From Saprospiraceae bacterium (GTDB taxonomy: Bacteria; Bacteroidota; Bacteroidia; Chitinophagales; Saprospiraceae): DNA of 37,512 bases. Position 1 is the first letter of the stretch; each line of letters opens with the position of its first letter. The DNA lies in NCBI GenBank assembly GCA_023300665.1, contig JALZUU010000419.1:1-37512 (forward strand), written 5' to 3'. The position numbers and the translations under genes are program-made. Shown here piece after piece: positions 32,953-37,512 of this stretch. Under the pieces are notes generated by a model. That model had not been told where the DNA came from. It did not search any database and was given only the letters and a program-made list of their open reading frames with translations.

Positions 32953-33921
32953 TCAGCTTAGTCGTTTACGCTTTAGGAGATAGTATAAAATATCAATTAA
33001 GTAACTCTTAGTCTTTGTGATGATATAAAAGCGTCTTTTTGTTCCGCCAAATTCTGTAAAAAGCTGTTCGATTTCAGCAGGCATCGAACCTTCTAGGTCT
33101 AGCGTGCTAATCAGTGTTTTTAAGCGACAAATCTTCTCCCAAAAAACTAAAGACATTGGATAGGTTGTTTCCAAGTTATGATCAATACCGCCTAGTAAAT
33201 AGTAGGCTTTGTCTTGATCAAGGATAATATAACTTGCCGCTAATATTTGATTTTTTTGATCTACGCAAAAGTAAATTTTTCTTAAATTTCGTTTTCTTAG
33301 TTCTTGATCTAGTTGCTTTAAGTTTTCAAGTGAATAAGGAGGTTTTATTCCTTTTCGAATGAATGCGTGACTACTTAACTCATAAAGCTTTTCAATATCA
33401 TCTGATTCTATTACTTGATATCCTTGTTCTTTTGCTTTTTTTATTTCCCATCTCCTTTTGCTACTTAGGTTGGCAAAGAGATCTTTTTCTTCTAAAGACA
33501 AATCTATTAAATGTGTATAGTAACTTGTCTGTCGGAAATTTTGTAAAAATAAAGGTTGCCAGTTCATAAATTCAGGTAGGAAGTTTTGTCGAAAATAATG
33601 GAAGGAGGGAAGTTTTTCTACTAACTGCTTCATTACTTTTCTTTGAAAACTATAGCGCTTAACTGATTTTTTTATATCTGAAGGAAGGAGAAGGTGAATC
33701 CCTAAAAATGGGGTAAGTACAGGATGTTTAGATATTTGAAATCCAAATGCTTTTTTTCGATAAAAAGGCCAAACACCTCTTATTTCATTGGCTTTGTCAA
33801 TAAACAATACGACATCCCAATTATCTGGACCACAGACCACATCAAGCCACCAATCATAAAAAAAGATAGGTAACGTCTTTGATGTTTGGCAAAATACGCG
33901 ATATATTTGTTTCTCTGTCAT
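32953..33921 (-). CDS. FemAB/BioF2-like GNAT family acetyltransferase
   Basis: An acyltransferase-fold protein of 322 aa from ATG 33921 (MTEKQIYRVF). The track's start at 33975 is a TTG further upstream in the divergent intergenic region; I prefer the ATG. The N-half holds LPIFFYDWWLDVVCGPDNWDVVLF, then a BioF2-type acceptor domain with DLSLEEKDLFANLSSKRRWEIKKAKEQGYQVI and the downstream YLLGGIDHN, characteristic of the PF13480 acetyltransferase group in Bacteroidota polysaccharide loci. The likely role is N- or O-acylation of a sugar, or aminoacyl transfer to one. It faces away from gmd, with a 106-base shared upstream region. Confidence 0.72.
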   Translation of the reverse strand: MTEKQIYRVFCQTSKTLPIFFYDWWLDVVCGPDNWDVVLFIDKANEIRGVWPFYRKKAFGFQISKHPVLTPFLGIHLLLPSDIKKSVKRYSFQRKVMKQLVEKLPSFHYFRQNFLPEFMNWQPLFLQNFRQTSYYTHLIDLSLEEKDLFANLSSKRRWEIKKAKEQGYQVIESDDIEKLYELSSHAFIRKGIKPPYSLENLKQLDQELRKRNLRKIYFCVDQKNQILAASYIILDQDKAYYLLGGIDHNLETTYPMSLVFWEKICRLKTLISTLDLEGSMPAEIEQLFTEFGGTKRRFYIITKTKSYLIDILYYLLKRKRLS

Positions 33922-34027
33922 GAAGTATCGATCAAATGATATCGACAAATTAGACTTTATTTTACAATATGACAATATCTGACTTCAATAATTATTTGGA
34001 TCCCATAAACCCAAAAAGTAAATTATT

Positions 34028-35146
34028 ATGAAAAATAAAAAAGCCCTTATCACGGGAATTACTGGACAAGATGGAGCTTATCTCTCTGAACTTTTACTTT
34101 CTAAAGGATACGAAGTACACGGAATCAAACGTCGTGCTTCCTCCTTTAATACAGCTCGTATCGATCACCTTTATCAAGATCCTCACATAGACAATCGTAA
34201 TTTTATTCTTCACTATGGAGATCTAACTGATTCTACTAATTTGATTAGAATCATCCAGGAAATACAACCTAATGAAATCTATAACCTTGGAGCAATGTCT
34301 CATGTAAAGGTAAGCTTCGATGCACCTGAATATACTGCAGATGTCGATGGAGTAGGAACCCTACGGATACTAGAAGCGGTACGTCTACTAGGACTGACCA
34401 AAAAAACTAAAATATATCAGGCTTCTACTTCTGAATTATATGGACTGGTGCAAGAGGTACCTCAAAAGGAAACAACCCCTTTTTATCCTCGATCTCCATA
34501 CGCTGTTGCAAAAATGTACGCTTACTGGATTACCGTTAATTATCGAGAAGCATATGACATGTTTGCTTGTAACGGGATTTTATTCAATCATGAATCTCCA
34601 TTAAGAGGAGAAACATTTGTTACCCGAAAGATCACGAGAGCGGTAGCTAAAATTGGACTTGGGCTACAAAATAAACTCTACCTTGGAAATATGGACGCCA
34701 AACGAGATTGGGGACATGCAAAAGATTATGTGGAGTGTATGTGGAAAATTCTACAACAAGATGAACCCGAAGATTGGGTGATTGCTACTGGAGTAACTAC
34801 AAGTGTACGTGATTTTGTACGCATGTCATTCAAAGAAATAGGTGTCGAACTAGAATTTACCGGTACCGGAGAACAAGAAATAGGTACCATTAAATCTGTT
34901 GCTAAACCTGAATATCAAGGCAAAGTAGGACAAGTAGTGGTAGCGGTTGATCCAGCTTATTATCGACCAACAGAAGTAGAATTATTAATCGGTGATTCTT
35001 CGAAGGCACAGGAAAAATTAAATTGGACACCTAAATATGATTTAGAGGCGCTTTGTAGCGAAATGGTAGCGGCTGATATTGAACTCTTTAAAAGAGATCA
35101 GATACTAAAAAAGGCAGGATTTAAAGTGAACAACGAATTCGAATAG
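34028..35146 (+). CDS. gmd: GDP-mannose 4,6-dehydratase
   Basis: Converts GDP-D-mannose to GDP-4-keto-6-deoxy-D-mannose in the cytoplasm, the branch point to fucose, rhamnose and perosamine sugars. The cofactor motif is [19 protein letters not shown], followed by the signature [30 protein letters not shown], the catalytic ASTSELYG and [12 protein letters not shown] (YxxxK), and [23 protein letters not shown]. Length 372 aa, full. Where many enzymes read AQSHV, this one reads AMSHV, a change I believe is common in Bacteroidota. No downstream partner (Fcl, Rmd or Per) is in the window. A cupin mannose isomerase follows two genes later and would supply mannose-6-phosphate. Confidence 0.95.
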   Translation: MKNKKALITGITGQDGAYLSELLLSKGYEVHGIKRRASSFNTARIDHLYQDPHIDNRNFILHYGDLTDSTNLIRIIQEIQPNEIYNLGAMSHVKVSFDAPEYTADVDGVGTLRILEAVRLLGLTKKTKIYQASTSELYGLVQEVPQKETTPFYPRSPYAVAKMYAYWITVNYREAYDMFACNGILFNHESPLRGETFVTRKITRAVAKIGLGLQNKLYLGNMDAKRDWGHAKDYVECMWKILQQDEPEDWVIATGVTTSVRDFVRMSFKEIGVELEFTGTGEQEIGTIKSVAKPEYQGKVGQVVVAVDPAYYRPTEVELLIGDSSKAQEKLNWTPKYDLEALCSEMVAADIELFKRDQILKKAGFKVNNEFE

Positions 35147-35153
35147 GATAATT

Positions 35154-36275
35154 TTAGTTCGTCAATAAACGATCTAGTTCTTTTTGGAAATGACGCAATC
35201 TTGCCTCAAGCCCAAAAGGAAGATGTAAAGCTGTAGTATTAGGAATAGACTGATTGCCTGAGATTAAATCTTCTAAGATTGATTTTAACTCGGTTGAATT
35301 TTTATATCTTAAAACCGCGGACTCTAAACCAGACTCTAATTGATAACTCATAGGTAAAATGATGGCTTTGTCGTAGTTGATAAAGTCATTAATATTACCA
35401 GAAACATGAGAATAGCTATTCTTCTCAACAGTGAAATTACTGACCGTCTGAGCAGGAATTGGACAGAGCAAAACATCTGCTTCTTTCATTATTTGCTGGT
35501 ATTTTTCAGCGGATAAAAAATCGGTAAAGCATTTTATATTTAAATTCTTAATTTGAATACCATTCATTTTTTGAATGATTTCCTTACCTGCTTTTCCGGA
35601 AGCTTTTCCGGCAAGAATGATTTCTACTTGACTGTTAGCGCAATTAAGTTTTTTTATTAATTCGTAGATCATCGAGTAGTTTCGGGTAGAAGGATGTACC
35701 GAACCAGGAATAACAATTTTCAAAAGTCCTTTTTCTAATTGCTTAGCGGGTTCATTGGACTCACTTAGATAAAAAGGAAAATCATAAAATTGATGCAGTT
35801 GAAAATAAGACTGCTTTTTTAAATATTCAAAAACAGTTGGAGCTCCTACAATAAATCCATCCATGGTATCTAAAGAAGGAGCATTCGAAAATAAGCTACG
35901 AATCAGATTCACGGTTGAACGAAAAGGTCTTATTCTAAAATCAAAATACCTCCAAGGATCAAAAGCTTGATTAAAGGCATGAACAACCGCATATTTCGGA
36001 GGCTGAAGATTAATAAAAGGAAGAATTCTATCGTCGAAGGTAGTGAAGATAATTAAGCTACAATTATTTAAGATTTCTTTGACGTCATTTTGATGATCCA
36101 AAAAATGCCAATGTAGATTTTTGCTTTTAGGAACCGCCCGCATTAATTCATTGGCCGAGGTGGTGAGAACAGCATGAACTTCTATATTTAGACTAGAAAA
36201 AATAAAAGCATAGTTCCTCAGTACTTCTACATGTAAAGCAGGTTCAACTAAGCCGATTTTTATTTTTTTATTCAT
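35154..36275 (-). CDS. Putative GT-B glycosyltransferase-like protein
   Basis: A 373-aa protein on the minus strand. I recognise only a general GT-B look. The N-half has alternating strands and helices (IGLVEPALHVEVLRNYAFIF; CSLIIFTTFDDRIL). The C-half has LLKIVIPGSVHPSTRNYSMIYELIKKL, VEIILAGKASGKAGKEII, MKEADVLLCPIPAQTV and an acidic/serine loop (SYSHVSGNINDFINYDKAIILPM), positions where GT4 enzymes bind the nucleotide. No clean E-x(7)-E. The gene ends seven bases from the end of gmd (convergent) and starts 24 bases from the divergent GT2 gene, so promoters must lie inside coding DNA or be very short. Function as a glycosyltransferase is likely but not certain. Confidence 0.55.
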   Translation of the reverse strand: MNKKIKIGLVEPALHVEVLRNYAFIFSSLNIEVHAVLTTSANELMRAVPKSKNLHWHFLDHQNDVKEILNNCSLIIFTTFDDRILPFINLQPPKYAVVHAFNQAFDPWRYFDFRIRPFRSTVNLIRSLFSNAPSLDTMDGFIVGAPTVFEYLKKQSYFQLHQFYDFPFYLSESNEPAKQLEKGLLKIVIPGSVHPSTRNYSMIYELIKKLNCANSQVEIILAGKASGKAGKEIIQKMNGIQIKNLNIKCFTDFLSAEKYQQIMKEADVLLCPIPAQTVSNFTVEKNSYSHVSGNINDFINYDKAIILPMSYQLESGLESAVLRYKNSTELKSILEDLISGNQSIPNTTALHLPFGLEARLRHFQKELDRLLTN

Positions 36276-36299
36276 CTTTTTTCTGAAAACTAAAAAGAA

Positions 36300-37217
36300 A
36301 TAAACGAGCCATTTTTTTCTATTATTGTTCCTACCCGCAATCGTGCAGACTTATTGGATAGTGCTATTCAAAGTGTAAAGTTACAAACCTACACAGATTG
36401 GGAATTACTCATCATTGATGATGCTTCTACCGATCATACTAAGGAAGTGATAAAAAAAAATGCAGATGTGCGCATTATATATTTATATCAACAAAAATTA
36501 GAACGTAGTAAAGCACGTAACAAAGGTATTGAAAATGCCAAGGGAAAGTATATTTGTTTTTTAGATGATGACGATCTTTTAAAAGAAAATTTTCTAAGTG
36601 ATTTTAAAAAAGCAACTTCTACTTCTCTTAATGCAATTCTTCGTACCGGTTTTGATTATAAATTTATCTTAGACAATCGTATAAAACCAGGCGAATTAAT
36701 AACGCCTCATCAACATCCTTTTCATTTTGCTTTAAAGGAAATGTGCGGTGTTTGGAGCCTTTGTATTCCTCGAGATTATTTATCAAACGATAGATTTGCC
36801 GATTTTCCACATTGGCAAGATACACACCTTATCTTAAGACTATTCGCTAAGTATCCGGTGAAACAACTCAATTCTCACAATTACGTGTACGTTCAACATC
36901 CTGCGATGGGTACCCAAAAAATCTTTGAGAATAATTCAGAGATAGAAAAAAGGCTGAGCCTCAATTTAGCGGCAATTAAAGACTTTTTCACTCAATATTC
37001 CAGTGAAGTCCAAGAATTTATCACACCTAAAACCGAAAAAATACTCTTATCTGGAAAGATTTTACACTATGCAATTACAGCTGTAGCCCGTAATAATTCC
37101 CAAAAATCTTGGAATTTATTCATTCGTTCTCTAAAAACGGGTTTATTTTTGCAACATTATAAATTATATATGGTTTTTCTTAAAAAATACCTTTATACAA
37201 AATGGAAAAAATTGTAA
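36300..37217 (+). CDS. Family 2 glycosyltransferase lacking a standard start codon
   Basis: A GT-A glycosyltransferase. The frame is open from the stop at 36291-36293 and reads NEPFFSIIVPTRNRADLLDSAIQSV, which is the normal GT2 N-terminus, then DWELLIIDDASTDHTKEVI, ARNKGIENAKGKYICFLDDDDLL (DDD = DXD, about residues 95-97), all needed for nucleotide-sugar binding. The ORF track starts at TTG 36354, inside this domain, and would remove the first strand. There is no ATG, GTG or TTG between the upstream stop and the conserved part; the best-placed codon is ATA at 36300. Either ATA is used, or an ATG was lost, or there is a sequence error. It overlaps the cupin gene by 16 bases. Confidence 0.7.
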   Translation: MNEPFFSIIVPTRNRADLLDSAIQSVKLQTYTDWELLIIDDASTDHTKEVIKKNADVRIIYLYQQKLERSKARNKGIENAKGKYICFLDDDDLLKENFLSDFKKATSTSLNAILRTGFDYKFILDNRIKPGELITPHQHPFHFALKEMCGVWSLCIPRDYLSNDRFADFPHWQDTHLILRLFAKYPVKQLNSHNYVYVQHPAMGTQKIFENNSEIEKRLSLNLAAIKDFFTQYSSEVQEFITPKTEKILLSGKILHYAITAVARNNSQKSWNLFIRSLKTGLFLQHYKLYMVFLKKYLYTKWKKL

Positions 37218-37512
37218 ATCCTGTCTTTCAATCAATAGAGAATCAACTCACTGATCTTGGTTTTACCTTCGAACGTACCGACTTTAACCGCCCATGGGGT
37301 GGTTTTTTCGTTATAGACGAAGCACAGTCTGAAAAATTCTGTGAGACTTATTACCCTGATGAGGACGTTACTCAACTCACCAAAGGCGGGCGCGTTAGCC
37401 CCAAAATCCTCGTTGTCTTACCTGGTAAACGACTTTCTTGGCAATATCACCACCGACGTTCCGAAGTATGGAAGTTAATTGCTGGAGAATCAGCCGTTAT
37501 TCGTAGTGATAC
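37202..37512 (+). CDS. Cupin-type mannose-6-phosphate isomerase (partial, runs off the window)
   Basis: This ORF is missing from the track because it has no stop in the window. From ATG 37202 it reads 103 codons to the edge. FNRPWGGFFVIDE, SPKILVVLPGKRLSWQYHHRRSEVWKLIAGESAVI is the type II phosphomannose isomerase/ManC C-terminal cupin pattern; QYHHRRSE supplies the metal-binding histidines and glutamate. Stand-alone cupins of this type occur widely in Bacteroidota, often next to GDP-mannose genes. It would interconvert fructose-6-phosphate and mannose-6-phosphate, feeding gmd two genes upstream. Its ATG lies inside the end of the GT2 gene, so they are co-translated. Confidence 0.8.
   Translation, partial: MEKIVNPVFQSIENQLTDLGFTFERTDFNRPWGGFFVIDEAQSEKFCETYYPDEDVTQLTKGGRVSPKILVVLPGKRLSWQYHHRRSEVWKLIAGESAVIRSD

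Overview
The window is an AT-rich stretch of a Bacteroidota chromosome. It carries most of a large cell-surface polysaccharide locus (exopolysaccharide, capsule or O-antigen). The phylum call rests on three things: a UpxY/NusG-type antiterminator ahead of the locus, a very long Wza-like protein with many SLBB repeats, and the near absence of strong Shine-Dalgarno sequences. A Saprospiria- or Cytophagia-like member is my guess; nothing in the window fixes the order.

Layout. (1) 5-2109: the end of an upstream operon, a wbpE/wbpB pair for 3-amino-3-deoxy uronic acid sugar nucleotides. (2) 2110-2464: a decayed Uma2-family gene abutting wbpB, followed by a gene-free stretch with one possible promoter. 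(3) 2669-3766: a regulatory pair, an HTH/pseudo-nucleotidyltransferase protein and a UpxY-type antiterminator. (4) 3771-3815: a hairpin plus T-tract that looks like an intrinsic terminator, immediately before the structural genes. (5) 3928-32844: about 29 kb of same-strand, often overlapping genes. These encode export and chain length (Wza, Wzz), sulfur and sugar-nucleotide enzymes (CysH, four SDR enzymes including an SQD1-type UDP-sulfoquinovose synthase), Wzy, Wzx, a lipoprotein glycosidase-like protein, four GT4-type glycosyltransferases, three different sulfotransferase-like proteins, two hexapeptide acetyltransferases, two FkbM-type proteins, a CBS-nucleotidyltransferase, two aminotransferases, a 4,6-dehydratase and the initiating phosphoglycosyl transferase. 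(6) 32845-37512: a strand-switching tail with a FemAB/BioF2-type GNAT protein (-), gmd (+), a GT-B-like protein (-), a GT2 protein that lacks a standard start codon (+), and the start of a cupin mannose-6-phosphate isomerase (+).

How the genes fit together. The set is a Wzx/Wzy-type system. The small phosphoglycosyl transferase loads the first sugar, probably an amino-deoxy sugar made by the adjacent dehydratase and aminotransferases. Four GT4 enzymes would extend it to a repeat unit of about five sugars. Wzx flips the unit, Wzy polymerises it, and Wzz and Wza control length and export. No Wzc-type kinase domain is seen.

The most interesting point is sulfur. The operon encodes an assimilatory APS/PAPS reductase (product: sulfite) and an SQD1-family enzyme (substrates: UDP-glucose and sulfite), plus three unrelated-looking sulfotransferases (substrate: PAPS). 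I infer a polysaccharide carrying both a sulfonated sugar (sulfoquinovose-like) and sulfate esters, with its own sulfite supply. This is inference from family membership and gene order; the chemistry is untested.
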